A DNA stretch of 32,608 nucleotides from Saccharicrinis sp. (GCA_024635555.1 JAGXIO010000189.1:1-32608), one strand, 5' to 3'; positions 15,654-25,883 are shown, counted from the first letter of the stretch. Made by a program: numbers and translations. The notes: generated by a model from the sequence alone, not told the origin.

Positions 15654-18600
15654 TTATTCCTTTAAAAACTTAGCTCGCAGTTTATTATCGGTAGTAGTTA
15701 CGATAATAAAATATAAACCTTCCGATAGCTTTTCAACATTCAAATGAACTTCTGGATCGAATCCGTCTGTCATGTTAATGAAGCTCCTACCGCTTAAACC
15801 AACTACTTCAATTGATTTTACCTTTGAATAATCAGGTAATATAATGTTAAGCATGGTTTTTACAGGGTTAGGATAGGTTTTGATTCCCGCATTATCATCC
15901 ATTTCATACAATGCCGTTTCAAGTCCTTTTGCGGTGGTAACAAATGAATCAGAAACTCTTCCACCTTTGCCGTCTTGTGCGGTAATTGTGATAACAACAA
16001 TTCCATCCTGACGTTTGGTAACAACTAGTACATTACCCGACAATTCACAATTAACCACAAGGTTATTTGAGGTAGACAATGAATAAGTTAACTCATCTCC
16101 ATCAGGATCAGAAAAATAACTATCCAGCTCAAAAATATGATATGGATTAAGGTGGCCTAGTGCTATATCTTCCAGTTGTATATCCAATACGGGCAGACTA
16201 TTTGCTTTTACCAAAACATCGAACGTATAGCTAACCGGATCCCAATTGTTATCAGTAGCCCTAACGGTTATTGTAGATAGACCCGCCGCCAAAGGAAATA
16301 ATTGTAATGACGAACCATTATTTAAAACTGGAAACACAGCATCCGTATTTGATGAATTAACCGTAAAGAACAAGCGATCGTTATCCGCATCGCTAAAAAC
16401 CGTGTTTAAATCAATTTCACCATCATAAGTCATGTGTATCACCTTGTTACCAATAGGATTGACCAGTTCAGGCGCAAAATTATTTTGAACTTTAAGGTTA
16501 ACTATGGTGCTATCGACTTTGTTAACCGGATCATTGCTAAAAAACCGGACAGCAGCCCGATAATCACCCTCATCTAAACCGCTTGTATTGATGTTTAAAT
16601 CTAAATTGAAGGTCTCGCCCGCTTCAACAGTGCCATTCCATAATTCAGGTGCTAACCAGCTTTCAGGATTAATGGCCGATAAAAACGACCTCATGATTTC
16701 TTCCGTTTTGTTATTGTCGATATACCCCCCATTTTGGCTAGCGTATAGTAAATAATAAATGCGAGCTGTGTTCTGCAAACCGATAATTTGATGGGTATCA
16801 TCATAAATATTATGCGAGTAAGTGTGAGAAGTGGCGTCATCATCTTTAACAATAACCAAGTGATTCACACTAGGGTCGTATGCATTATAAACTCTTTTTA
16901 CGAATCCCTTATAATTGGTTCCATTATAACTTAAGCGGATAATAGTTGCATCAACATTGCCGCTTCCAGATGCTCCTAAACCCCCATTTATGTAAAATTC
17001 ATTCACATTCTTCATATCGGCAGCCATAACAAATAAACCTTCGTATTTGCGGGTAAAATACTTTGTGTTGGTTCCAAAATAATTATTAGAGGAAATAGCA
17101 TTGTTGGAATAATAGATTCCTTGCCGGTAATTGGTGTTTAAATAGTTACCGTAGTCATACATATCGTTTCCTCCATCACGGATGTAATTGCCATTTTCTC
17201 CGTCTGAGAAATTAAACCTATTTGGGATAAGATCAACAATCTGTTGAAAGTTGGAATTGAGCGAATCGAGTACTGTCTTTAACTCCACTTCCATATCAGA
17301 ACTGTTTCTTTGATTGTAAACAACAGATATTTCGTAGTTCAACGGACTTCCGCCTAGCGTATTATCGATGGTAACTTGTTCTGTTGCCACATCGCCAGGT
17401 CTAATGGTGACTTGAATGTTATCGGGGGTTATTTCAGCAATCGGTGCATCCAAAGCTATTCCCGTGGCAAACAGCGTGTCGCTCCCATTTGGCGTATTGT
17501 TCTCAAAAATAATATAACCACTTTCCGGATTGTCCATAGATATACTAGCTGGGTCATAAGTGACTTTTAACCAGGTGCTGGAGCGAGGAGGGAGTGCAAA
17601 TGAGTCTTTGTTAACGCTAAATGTTTCGTTTGTACTGTTGATATCAGAAACAATAAGGTTGGAGGTTCCCGGATTGTATATGTTAACACTATCCGTTTTA
17701 GGGTAGCCAATAAATACATCCTGAAACCCTATTGAGTCATTTACAAAAGCTTGTTTTGCAACTCCGTTTACGATTAAGCTTGCCAATACGGTAGCTTCCG
17801 GGGTTACAGGATCGTTGCTTGAGAATTTTATTTCGGCCTCATAAGTGCCGGCAAAACGATTTGAAGCATCAAACGTAAGCTTCAATTCAACATCGCTTCC
17901 GGCTTGGATACTATCGCTTGGATAATCACTAACCCATAGCCAACTATTTTTATTGGCCAGCCACCTCATGGAATTCATCGCAAATAACATAGTGTTAGTT
18001 GAGTTTGAATTCTCGAAGCTAGAAAAATTCGTTAACACTACTCTTCCGTAACCATGCTCCAAGGCAAGGGCATAGGTATTATCTCCTGCATCTTTAATAA
18101 TAGCATCACCTTTGTCGCTAATTAAGTTGTAACCATAGCTATAAAACAAATTTTGTGGATTTACACGGTCAACAACAGGATGTTGGCTGGTTAAACGCAC
18201 GTTTGAGTTATTTGTGCCAGCAGCTAACTGCACACCCAGTTTATTTAATAGAGCAACGGTTAATTCAGAATTATTAGCATAGGTGGTATTAAAATATAAA
18301 CCTCCCCCATCATTAACCCATCGGTCAATAAAAGAGATGTACTTGTCGTTCAAATAATACGCTGCATTTCGATCAAGAACGAGCACATCGGGCATGTTTA
18401 AGGTGTCTAAGGAATTAGTAAAAACATATCCTCCATTTCTGATGATGAATTGATTGAATCTATCCAGATAATTAAAGGGTGTAGCTATCAAATGTCCAGT
18501 CAGGTCGTTTTGAATAGTATCGGATAGAATACCTTGGTTTGAGCTGTAATTTTTTATTATGATAGAATCAATGGCAAGTGCACTTCCTCCATTTATATTA

Positions 18601-21600
18601 GATATGGTCAATGGCACCTCAATAACTTCATCGGTTGTTAAAACCTGGTTTATTTCAACGGGCACTTCCATCACAGGGGGATTAACTCCGTTTCCTGCTA
18701 TTGGAATAATAAAAGTTGGCTGGTCGGGATCGGAAGAAACGATTTCTAGATTACACGAATAAATTTGCTGTGCAAGCGGGGTAAAGTACACCATCACCTG
18801 GCTCCACTTACCGGGCTCGATAACCATATTAGACAATACAGGCCTAAACTCTGGTATGTTAGCACTGATGCTGGTGAGTTCCAAATTGGCCGTACCTTTG
18901 TTAAAAATTCTAAAAGTTATGGAATCTTCATGGTCAACAAACACCTTTGGAAACCATATCGTATCAACACTAGCATCAATGTTTTCTATTCCGGCAACCA
19001 TTAGTTTAAGGGGTAATATTACAGATGCTGCATCCAGGTCGTTCGAATTCAATTGCATATCACCTATGTAAGTGCCTTCGATTAAACCCTCAGAAAGTAT
19101 TTTATACCTAAGACTATCAGTCAAGCCGGCCTCTACAAATCTGGTTGTGTCATCAACACTCAACCAATTGTTGTTACTTTGTGTGGTGCCCCAGTTAATG
19201 GTATTATTAAATAATGTGGTATGTCCTGGAATCGAGAGGTCAAAAACACCAAATGCCCTATCCGTAATTGCCATTATTTTTCCATTTTCCATTTGAGTAA
19301 CACCACAATGTTCTTTATGGTATTGATCGTATATAACCGGAATGGCATTACCGCTAAATTGTAATGCAGCATATGTATTCCTAGTGATGTTATAATTGGT
19401 AATATTATCGGTTAGTGCATGTTTTTCGAGGATACCATAACCGGAACTTATGGATGAAGAATAAAAACTTATACCAGTACCTTCTAAAAGACTATTGTAC
19501 AAATTTATTTCGAGCTGGCCTGTTATAATTAAAAAACCACCATCGCTAATCCAATTCCTAATCTCGGAAATATACAAAGATATCCAATCGCTGTCATCGT
19601 CGATTAATAATACATCGAGGGTGTCCAGCGCAGCGCTTAGATTAGAGAAAGGATTAAGAATGGCACAATTTCCTCCACCAGAAATGATGATATTAGAGAT
19701 GCCATAATAAAATTCCTCATAAACTGCCAAACCCACATTTAAATTTGAAAACTCATTACTAACAGCATAGTTTTTTATCTCCTTACCAATTACTATTGGA
19801 TTTTCAACATTATCATAAACCGGAACTTCAGCACTTATATAATCTCCTGATTTGGATGTAGCTTGGTATCCAATTATTCTATCCGTGATTGATTTGCTGA
19901 TGGTAGCTCTTTCTTCCTGTTTGTATGTTCTTAAGGTTAAACCATTAAATACCAAGGTGCCACCACTAAGGTTAGATACCGGCACAAAGTTGCTAACCGT
20001 ATCTCCACTAGTTACATTATATCTTATGGTATCATTAACCACGGATAACTCGGGCATATCTTCAACCAGAACTAGCTTGCTAACCGTATCTGTTGTATGA
20101 CAGTTATTGGATACTAGCTCTATTTCGAAAGTTCCGGATGTCAGGTATTTATGAATAGGATGTTGTTGGTTGGAAAGGTTTCCGTCGCCAAAATTCCATA
20201 TCCAACCTACCGGATCGTTCAAGGAATTGTCGGTTAATTGAAACTCATGGTTAAATGGAACATCTCCTGACGGCGCGATAAAATCGGCTACAACATCCCT
20301 TCCACCTCCTAGTGAAGTACTCACCCAACTGGCATTAAAACCAGAATAAACGATGGAACCGTCGGATGTAAATACCAATAACATACTTCCTGATGTGGCC
20401 ACTATATCTTCAGGACTATTGATGCGGCCTTCAAACGTTTTGATTAATACATCATTAGTGCTCGTTCCGTTATATATGCGAAGTCTATCACAGCCACTTT
20501 CTGAACTGAATTCCTGCATGGTTAACACAACCTCCTTTGCACAGGCTGACGATATTAAAAATTGATAGTTTTCACTATTTTTATAATTTCCATCTTTACC
20601 TCCCGAATCATAAATCTTTCCCGTTAGAGAGGTAGATTGGGTATCCGTTCCCATGATATACTCGCTAGACACATTAATATTTCGGGAATAACTGCTGGAT
20701 CCATATTCATTTGAGGTTGTTAATGAAACCGCATAGATGCCTAAAGCTCCATAACTAACGTTTGGGTTTGGTAAATCTGAAGTGGCAGGTGTTCCCCCTT
20801 CAAAAGTCCAGGCGTATGTCGTTGGGATATTTAAACTTGCATCCGAAAAAGCAATTGGTGTATTTAAACCAACAATGGTATCGCTTACCTGAAAATAAGC
20901 TATGGGCGCATCCGTGTTCTCTTCAACAAATAGGCTATAATCTTCATATTGGCCATAATATGAATTTGACATGGACTGGAGGGACGAGGAATAATTATAA
21001 CGTTCAGATCCTATCCTTAATCTTAAAGGCGTATTAAATACGATTCCTTGCGGAATAAACACCTCACCTTTATGTAGCTGAAATGCTTCAGATGTAAATA
21101 TTATCTCATTCTTTGTAAAGATGCCATCATTGTTTAGGTCAAGCCAAGCCGCAACGGTTTCTTGGTTATATTGTCCGGTGACGATATCAATATCATAAAG
21201 CTTACCTTCAAATACATCGGCACGGGAGCCGCAGCTGTAATCCATATACCCATCATCTGCACCATCGGAAGCATGATTGATGCCTGCAAATTTGAAGTTG
21301 TAAATTCCACCTGAGCCTCCATTGATGCTGGAAGGCTTTCGTACCGGCATTGTTGGGGTTCCTAAATCCGAAACAGTAATAAAATCGGCTAGTGTCATGG
21401 TGTCTGGTTCGTCTCCACAAAGAGCACTACCTGATACAATTAAACTGATATCGTAGTAGCCAACGGTATCAAAGGTCAAGGTAGGGTTTATTTCGGTACT
21501 AACCTCGATTCCGTTTGCCAGCCATTGGTAACTGGTGGCATTGGTACTATTGTTGGTGAATTTGATTGTTGCTGGTGCACTGCATGCGTAAGTTTTATCG

Positions 21601-23243
21601 GCAAAAAAAGAAGATATAACCGAATTGGAATAGGCTTCACCCACACCCACGGCAAACCATGCATTGGTAACTGCTTCTACCTCCACAGAGCATTCTCCAT
21701 AAAGATCAATGGCGGATTGAACAGAATAAAAACGCGCATCGGAAAACTGGCTGAATTGCGTCAAGTAAACGCTTAGGTTTCTATAGGCAATGGCGCTAGC
21801 CATATCTATTCCTATAGGAGTGATATTGTAATAATCTCCAAGGTCATTATAACCGGAACCACCTTCGCATAACAAATAAAACCAATAATTTTGTACGGAA
21901 CTATTGGTATGAACTCCACCACCATCGCCACTACCGCTATACCAATAATTGCCTTGGTATGTATCCGGATCGCCAATGCTGTTAGGGTCTTCCAAGCTTC
22001 TACCAGCAGTACCATTTGCATTAACCTGTTCGCCCATTAAATAGTTGGCTGTTGTAGGGTTGGCATAAAAATCCACCGATATACCAAAAATATCAGAAAA
22101 AGACTCATTTAAGGCACCTGATTCATACGCATATTCAAGATCAGCAGTATGCGAAGTTAAACCGTGTGTAATTTCGTGGGCTACGATGTCCATGCTAACT
22201 AAAGGAAATATGGTCATGCCATCGCCATCACCATAGGTCATACATTCGCCGTCCCAAAATGCATTGGCAAAGTTTGTACGATAATGGACATAGGAATTTA
22301 GCGCAAACCCATTGTCGTCGATGGAGTTTCTTCCAAACTTAGACATGTAATAATCATAAGTCCTTTCACTTCCGTAATGTGCATCATTAGCAATTTGCTC
22401 ACTTATAGATTCCCAATTATTATCATTATCTGTGAAATTAGTAGCTGAGGTATAATTAATACCATTATTCATATTGTAGGTGTTAATGCCGTTTCCCCGG
22501 GTTGTTTCTTTTAGGTAGAAAAGACTTGAAATGCTATCGGTGGTAATTTCAACATCGCCACTGTATTTGGTAATGGCTCTTCCCACTTTATTAATATCGT
22601 GAATACGATTTGTTTTTTTGACTATAGCACCATTTGTTGCATCTACATATACAAATGCCCTAGCCAAGGGTTCTATGGCATATATATCAATTTTGTAACA
22701 TAGTTTTAAAGTAGAATCAATTGGCACATATAAAAGTTCGGCAGCAGGATATAGGCTTTTATCCAAATCCCACCTGTATTGCTTGGCCGGAATGGCGGCA
22801 ATAGCTTTGTCAATGGCCATGTTTTCGTTAATGGCTGGATGAGTGATAAAACCTTCTTTTTTAAAAACATTACCATTGGCACTTTGGGGAATCCCATTTT
22901 TATAATGAATAGTGTAGCTTAAACCTTCAACCTTGATATTAGCGTAGTATAATTGAAATTTTTGATGAAGATTTCTTTGATGATCAGTGGTTGTTTTGGA
23001 CTGTTTAAATTCATACTTATCGGGCAATCCGATTTTCTGTTTTAGTAAGGCTGCGTTAGGGGTTTGTGATTTTAGTCCGGCGCTTGAAAATTCAAAGTAT
23101 TCAATATTACCGTTTATCTGGTTTACTCTTACTTTGCCCGAGCCCTCAACATAACTGTTTGCCTGTTTTCCGGTAAAGGTTTGTCCAAAAGATAACATGC
23201 CAATCCATAGGAATAGCATCAACAGGGTTAGATGTTTATTCAT
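15654..23243 (-). CDS. Giant T9SS-secreted M4 (thermolysin-like) metalloprotease with triplicated accessory modules
   Basis: 2529 residues. It begins with a signal peptide (MNKHLTLLMLFLWIGMLSFG), then FTP/PepSY propeptide regions (about 25-200). The M4 catalytic domain (about 205-540) has zinc site HEITH at 356-360, the third ligand Glu380 in GALNESFSDIFG, and proton donor His445 in GGGVHTNSS, so it should be active. Next come PKD (543-625), GEVED (655-775), PKD (776-860), CUB (865-978) and PKD (979-1061). Residues 1062-2250 form three related super-modules, each an N-terminal beta domain with a GGS/GGT.L motif, a large distinct insert and a BACON-like repeat (NWLSV, SWLWV, SWLAP); a choice-of-anchor/ASH-like domain follows in the first two. 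Two cadherin-like domains (2252-2440) and a type A T9SS sorting domain (KTYPNPVKTMLNI..., about 2450-2529) end the chain. It likely degrades extracellular protein at the cell surface. It is monocistronic, ending at the shared terminator. Confidence 0.92.
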   Translation of the reverse strand: MNKHLTLLMLFLWIGMLSFGQTFTGKQANSYVEGSGKVRVNQINGNIEYFEFSSAGLKSQTPNAALLKQKIGLPDKYEFKQSKTTTDHQRNLHQKFQLYYANIKVEGLSYTIHYKNGIPQSANGNVFKKEGFITHPAINENMAIDKAIAAIPAKQYRWDLDKSLYPAAELLYVPIDSTLKLCYKIDIYAIEPLARAFVYVDATNGAIVKKTNRIHDINKVGRAITKYSGDVEITTDSISSLFYLKETTRGNGINTYNMNNGINYTSATNFTDNDNNWESISEQIANDAHYGSERTYDYYMSKFGRNSIDDNGFALNSYVHYRTNFANAFWDGECMTYGDGDGMTIFPLVSMDIVAHEITHGLTSHTADLEYAYESGALNESFSDIFGISVDFYANPTTANYLMGEQVNANGTAGRSLEDPNSIGDPDTYQGNYWYSGSGDGGGVHTNSSVQNYWFYLLCEGGSGYNDLGDYYNITPIGIDMASAIAYRNLSVYLTQFSQFSDARFYSVQSAIDLYGECSVEVEAVTNAWFAVGVGEAYSNSVISSFFADKTYACSAPATIKFTNNSTNATSYQWLANGIEVSTEINPTLTFDTVGYYDISLIVSGSALCGDEPDTMTLADFITVSDLGTPTMPVRKPSSINGGSGGIYNFKFAGINHASDGADDGYMDYSCGSRADVFEGKLYDIDIVTGQYNQETVAAWLDLNNDGIFTKNEIIFTSEAFQLHKGEVFIPQGIVFNTPLRLRIGSERYNYSSSLQSMSNSYYGQYEDYSLFVEENTDAPIAYFQVSDTIVGLNTPIAFSDASLNIPTTYAWTFEGGTPATSDLPNPNVSYGALGIYAVSLTTSNEYGSSSYSRNINVSSEYIMGTDTQSTSLTGKIYDSGGKDGNYKNSENYQFLISSACAKEVVLTMQEFSSESGCDRLRIYNGTSTNDVLIKTFEGRINSPEDIVATSGSMLLVFTSDGSIVYSGFNASWVSTSLGGGRDVVADFIAPSGDVPFNHEFQLTDNSLNDPVGWIWNFGDGNLSNQQHPIHKYLTSGTFEIELVSNNCHTTDTVSKLVLVEDMPELSVVNDTIRYNVTSGDTVSNFVPVSNLSGGTLVFNGLTLRTYKQEERATISKSITDRIIGYQATSKSGDYISAEVPVYDNVENPIVIGKEIKNYAVSNEFSNLNVGLAVYEEFYYGISNIIISGGGNCAILNPFSNLSAALDTLDVLLIDDDSDWISLYISEIRNWISDGGFLIITGQLEINLYNSLLEGTGISFYSSSISSGYGILEKHALTDNITNYNITRNTYAALQFSGNAIPVIYDQYHKEHCGVTQMENGKIMAITDRAFGVFDLSIPGHTTLFNNTINWGTTQSNNNWLSVDDTTRFVEAGLTDSLRYKILSEGLIEGTYIGDMQLNSNDLDAASVILPLKLMVAGIENIDASVDTIWFPKVFVDHEDSITFRIFNKGTANLELTSISANIPEFRPVLSNMVIEPGKWSQVMVYFTPLAQQIYSCNLEIVSSDPDQPTFIIPIAGNGVNPPVMEVPVEINQVLTTDEVIEVPLTISNINGGSALAIDSIIIKNYSSNQGILSDTIQNDLTGHLIATPFNYLDRFNQFIIRNGGYVFTNSLDTLNMPDVLVLDRNAAYYLNDKYISFIDRWVNDGGGLYFNTTYANNSELTVALLNKLGVQLAAGTNNSNVRLTSQHPVVDRVNPQNLFYSYGYNLISDKGDAIIKDAGDNTYALALEHGYGRVVLTNFSSFENSNSTNTMLFAMNSMRWLANKNSWLWVSDYPSDSIQAGSDVELKLTFDASNRFAGTYEAEIKFSSNDPVTPEATVLASLIVNGVAKQAFVNDSIGFQDVFIGYPKTDSVNIYNPGTSNLIVSDINSTNETFSVNKDSFALPPRSSTWLKVTYDPASISMDNPESGYIIFENNTPNGSDTLFATGIALDAPIAEITPDNIQVTIRPGDVATEQVTIDNTLGGSPLNYEISVVYNQRNSSDMEVELKTVLDSLNSNFQQIVDLIPNRFNFSDGENGNYIRDGGNDMYDYGNYLNTNYRQGIYYSNNAISSNNYFGTNTKYFTRKYEGLFVMAADMKNVNEFYINGGLGASGSGNVDATIIRLSYNGTNYKGFVKRVYNAYDPSVNHLVIVKDDDATSHTYSHNIYDDTHQIIGLQNTARIYYLLYASQNGGYIDNNKTEEIMRSFLSAINPESWLAPELWNGTVEAGETFNLDLNINTSGLDEGDYRAAVRFFSNDPVNKVDSTIVNLKVQNNFAPELVNPIGNKVIHMTYDGEIDLNTVFSDADNDRLFFTVNSSNTDAVFPVLNNGSSLQLFPLAAGLSTITVRATDNNWDPVSYTFDVLVKANSLPVLDIQLEDIALGHLNPYHIFELDSYFSDPDGDELTYSLSTSNNLVVNCELSGNVLVVTKRQDGIVVITITAQDGKGGRVSDSFVTTAKGLETALYEMDDNAGIKTYPNPVKTMLNIILPDYSKVKSIEVVGLSGRSFINMTDGFDPEVHLNVEKLSEGLYFIIVTTTDNKLRAKFLKE

Positions 23244-23663
23244 TTTTTTAGTTGTTTTGTTTGTTTGTCTGGTTGTTTATCGGGTAGTTTGTCTGATTGT
23301 GCCTTCCTTTGAAAGCACACACTCAATGATATTCTATTATTGCAGGCGAAAAATAACAATTTTTATTTATATTAGCATACGAATAGACGAAAAGATTCCA
23401 TTGTTTTTGAGGGTAATACCAACTCAAGCTGAATTGGAGCGGTTTTAGCCCGTATCAACTTCATCTTGGTTTGATGGGGAATAATTCGCAATCCTCTTCG
23501 TGGCCTATTGCCAACAACGAATATCCAAAACTCACCCCGCTCCACGTTCAGCTTTGGCACAGTTGCAACATAGCATTAAGCATTCCGCTTCCTTTAAATG
23601 GATGCAACATAAAGCACAAATCTTCGTACTAAGAGTTTACGTTGCACCATAATAAAATAGTAA
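23244..23663. other. 420-bp spacer upstream of the metalloprotease gene
   Basis: The sequence next to the protease start is a GTTTGT-rich tract (23252-23300). A GC-richer block at about 23425-23560 differs in composition from its surroundings and could be part of a dispersed repeat or gene debris. Open frames here (83 and 62 codons) have no protein-like character. I find no clear promoter for the protease and nothing else nameable. Confidence 0.4.
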
Positions 23664-23795
23664 ATGAAGAAGTCCTTATTTATTTTACCAAAAATTACTA
23701 TAATTGCCGTCTGCATCCTACTACTTGTTGGATGCGCCTCCAGTCGCAAGTCATACAGCCACAAAGCCAAGCCTTGTCCCTGCGAAAAACGGTGA
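23664..23795 (+). CDS. Tiny lipoprotein with a C-terminal CPC motif
   Basis: A 43-residue protein: MKKSLFILPKITIIAVCILL then LVGCASSRKSYSHKAKPCPC and EKR. LVGC at positions 21-24 is a lipobox, so Cys24 should be lipidated by the usual Lgt/Lsp pathway, leaving only about 20 mature residues that end in CPCEKR. Very small lipoproteins with a short Ser/Lys-rich tail and a terminal Cys-Pro motif are familiar in Bacteroidota, but their function is not known to me. The ATG is clear, though no promoter or ribosome-binding site is obvious. It stands alone between two divergent neighbours. Confidence 0.6.
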   Translation: MKKSLFILPKITIIAVCILLLVGCASSRKSYSHKAKPCPCEKR

Positions 23796-23959
23796 CTAAG
23801 CCTGACTTTTTATTGTAATAATTTTTCTATAAATAGATACCTCCTTTTTTTTCGGTATCGGAAAGATTTATAAATGGTTACGTGCATTGCTTGTGGAGGG
23901 TAACATAGAAAGCAAAACATCTTTCATTGTTAAAATCAACTTTTAACTTTCTGCAAGGC

Positions 23960-24463
23960 GTGAAAAAAAAATATTTCTTAATAACGTTAAGCTTGCTGAT
24001 TAGCTTGTTTATTTACTTGTTTTACCGTACAGAAAAAACAGTAATTACTGAATTATTTATTTCCATCATTTCATTTGATACATTTATTGAATTACAAAAA
24101 AGCATAATAAACACACTACCGCTAAACGAACGTCTTATTTATTCGTTACCCGAAGGTTTATGGGTGTTTTGCATCACATTGACGTCAAAAGATCTATTTT
24201 TAAAAGTTGGTATCCATGAAATCAATTTGCTTTTTATTCCACTTATATTTTCAATAGGTTTAGAGTTATTCCAGCTTTTACATCTTACAAATGGGCGTTT
24301 CGACTTTTGGGATATTGGGTTTTCTGTTTTATTTTGGGCTATGGCCCTTTATTTAGTGCGCTTTAAAAGCGCTAGACAAAACATACTAAATCCCTTTACA
24401 TCTAGGAGTTTAATTTGTCTTTTGAGTTACCTAATAGTTTTTCTAGCCCACGTATGGAAATAG
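23960..24463 (+). CDS. VanZ-like membrane protein, function unknown
   Basis: About 167 residues from a GTG at 23960, which is preceded by GCAAGG; the same frame extends to a TTG at 23927. It has four to five hydrophobic helices: YFLITLSLLISLFIYLF; LIYSLPEGLWVFCITL; LLFIPLIFSIGLELFQLL; FDFWDIGFSVLFWAMALYLV; and SLICLLSYLIVFLA. The E-L-F-Q...NGRFDFWDIGFSV segment resembles the conserved E..Q....R..d..D...n..G core of VanZ-like proteins, but the match is loose. It is predicted to be in the inner membrane. The AT-rich stretch 23796-23959 before it has no clear feature. Confidence 0.5.
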   Translation: MKKKYFLITLSLLISLFIYLFYRTEKTVITELFISIISFDTFIELQKSIINTLPLNERLIYSLPEGLWVFCITLTSKDLFLKVGIHEINLLFIPLIFSIGLELFQLLHLTNGRFDFWDIGFSVLFWAMALYLVRFKSARQNILNPFTSRSLICLLSYLIVFLAHVWK

Positions 24464-24815
24464 TTAAGCTACAAACCTCCCTGCCTCCTAAAGCGTGCTC
24501 CAGACTGTATGTCCCGCAGAATAGTTATATCCTAATTTAAAAGTTTAAGCAGAATACTCTTTCGATTTAAAGCTTGAAGCAAAAAAGAATCCGACCACTG
24601 AATAGGCTGAAAATATTTAGTGTGTTTAAGATAGCACATTTGTAGTCGATTAAAACAATAAAAATCGGGATGGTGAAGACAAATTACAAAGAGATTTAAT
24701 TCTACCATTACAACACTTATCAATATTGTTTTTTAACTATATTTGAAAATTAAATCCAGTATAAAACCGACAAGTTACAAAGGTCTGACAGCAGCAATAC
24801 AAACAAATTGATCCT
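24464..24815. other. 352-bp spacer before the PiT-family gene
   Basis: AT-rich, with no gene I can support: a 63-codon minus-strand frame at 24532-24723 lacks protein-like character. The only signal is the promoter-like box at 24738-24745. Confidence 0.5.
24738..24745 (+). promoter_or_regulatory. Candidate -7 promoter box for the PiT-family permease
   Basis: TATATTTG matches TAnnTTTG and lies about 70 bp before the ATG at 24816. No TTG is found at the proper -33 spacing. Confidence 0.35.
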
Positions 24816-25856
24816 ATGATTTCACCATTACTAAGTCATCTATTAATCCCTTTTATCATTGCCATGTTTTTGGCTATTACAATGGGCGGAAGCGGCACCG
24901 GCCCTGCATTCTCCGCAGCCTATGGAGCCAACGTCATCAAAAAAAATCTGATTCCCGGTCTATTCGGCATTATGGTGTTTTTAGGGGCAATTCTTGCCGG
25001 CAAGGGTACTGCAACTACTATGGGCAAAGATCTGTTATCGAGTGAACTGATGTCGATAACCGTGGTTTCCATCATCCTTTTTTCGGTAGCTATTTCGCTG
25101 TTAATAGCCAACTTAGCCGGAATTCCTCAATCTACCAGTCAGTCCACCGTATTATCGGTAAGCGCGGTAGCCTTATATTTAGATTCGTTAAATACCGATA
25201 AGCTGTTACTAGAGATAATTCCCACCTGGTTTATTTTACCCATCATTTCGTTTTTTATCAGTTTGTTTATCGGTAAATATATTTATCGCCCCATGCGAAA
25301 AAGAGGCTATACCCTACCCCGTGCTCAAAACGAAAACCTAAAACCGATTTGGAATGGCTTACTGGTTTTTATGTCGTTGTATGTTGCATTTTCCATTGGA
25401 GCCAATAATGTGGCCAATGCCGCCGGCCCCATTGCCTCCATGACGGCCAATGAACTAAACATAACTGGCGATGACAATTTTATCTTGCTAATGATATTAT
25501 CCACATTGATGGTCGCACCCAGTTTTGCAATAGGAAGCTCTATATTCGGTCATAAAATCGTAAAAAATACAGGAAAAGAAATCGTGCTCTTCGGCAAATT
25601 CGAAGCCGTTATCATAGCTTTTGTGTCGGCAAGTCTATTGTTATTGGCATCCTTAACCAAAGGTATTCCAACCTCGCTGGTACAACTGAATGTGGCTGCT
25701 ATTTTGGGTATTGGAGTAGCCAAGTTGGGTGCGAAAAATATTTTCAAAAAAACAGAAGTCAAAAAGTTTTTTGTGATGTGGCTTATATCACCCATCGTGG
25801 CGTTTACCTTATCGCTATTGCTGATTTTCTTGGCTGATAAATATGGCTTGCTGTGA
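24816..25856 (+). CDS. PiT-family (PHO4) inorganic anion permease, CysP-like
   Basis: A 346-residue permease with about 10-11 membrane helices arranged as two related halves. The second half carries the intact PHO4 signature GANNVANAAGP (about residues 195-205). In the first half the equivalent position reads MGGSGTGPAFSAAYGA (23-38) instead of the usual GxNDxANxxG. This asymmetric pattern matches the B. subtilis sulfate permease CysP subgroup better than the classical phosphate transporter PitA, so the substrate may be sulfate or another oxyanion; that is inference. No phoU or cys gene is adjacent. The next genes follow on the same strand with a 27-bp gap. Confidence 0.85.
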   Translation: MISPLLSHLLIPFIIAMFLAITMGGSGTGPAFSAAYGANVIKKNLIPGLFGIMVFLGAILAGKGTATTMGKDLLSSELMSITVVSIILFSVAISLLIANLAGIPQSTSQSTVLSVSAVALYLDSLNTDKLLLEIIPTWFILPIISFFISLFIGKYIYRPMRKRGYTLPRAQNENLKPIWNGLLVFMSLYVAFSIGANNVANAAGPIASMTANELNITGDDNFILLMILSTLMVAPSFAIGSSIFGHKIVKNTGKEIVLFGKFEAVIIAFVSASLLLLASLTKGIPTSLVQLNVAAILGIGVAKLGAKNIFKKTEVKKFFVMWLISPIVAFTLSLLLIFLADKYGLL

Positions 25857-25883
25857 TAATAAATATTTAAAAACCAACTTATT

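Noticed and set aside
24532-24723. 63-codon minus-strand frame before the PiT-family gene
   Set aside because: No conserved pattern, no signal peptide, and composition typical of random AT-rich sequence.
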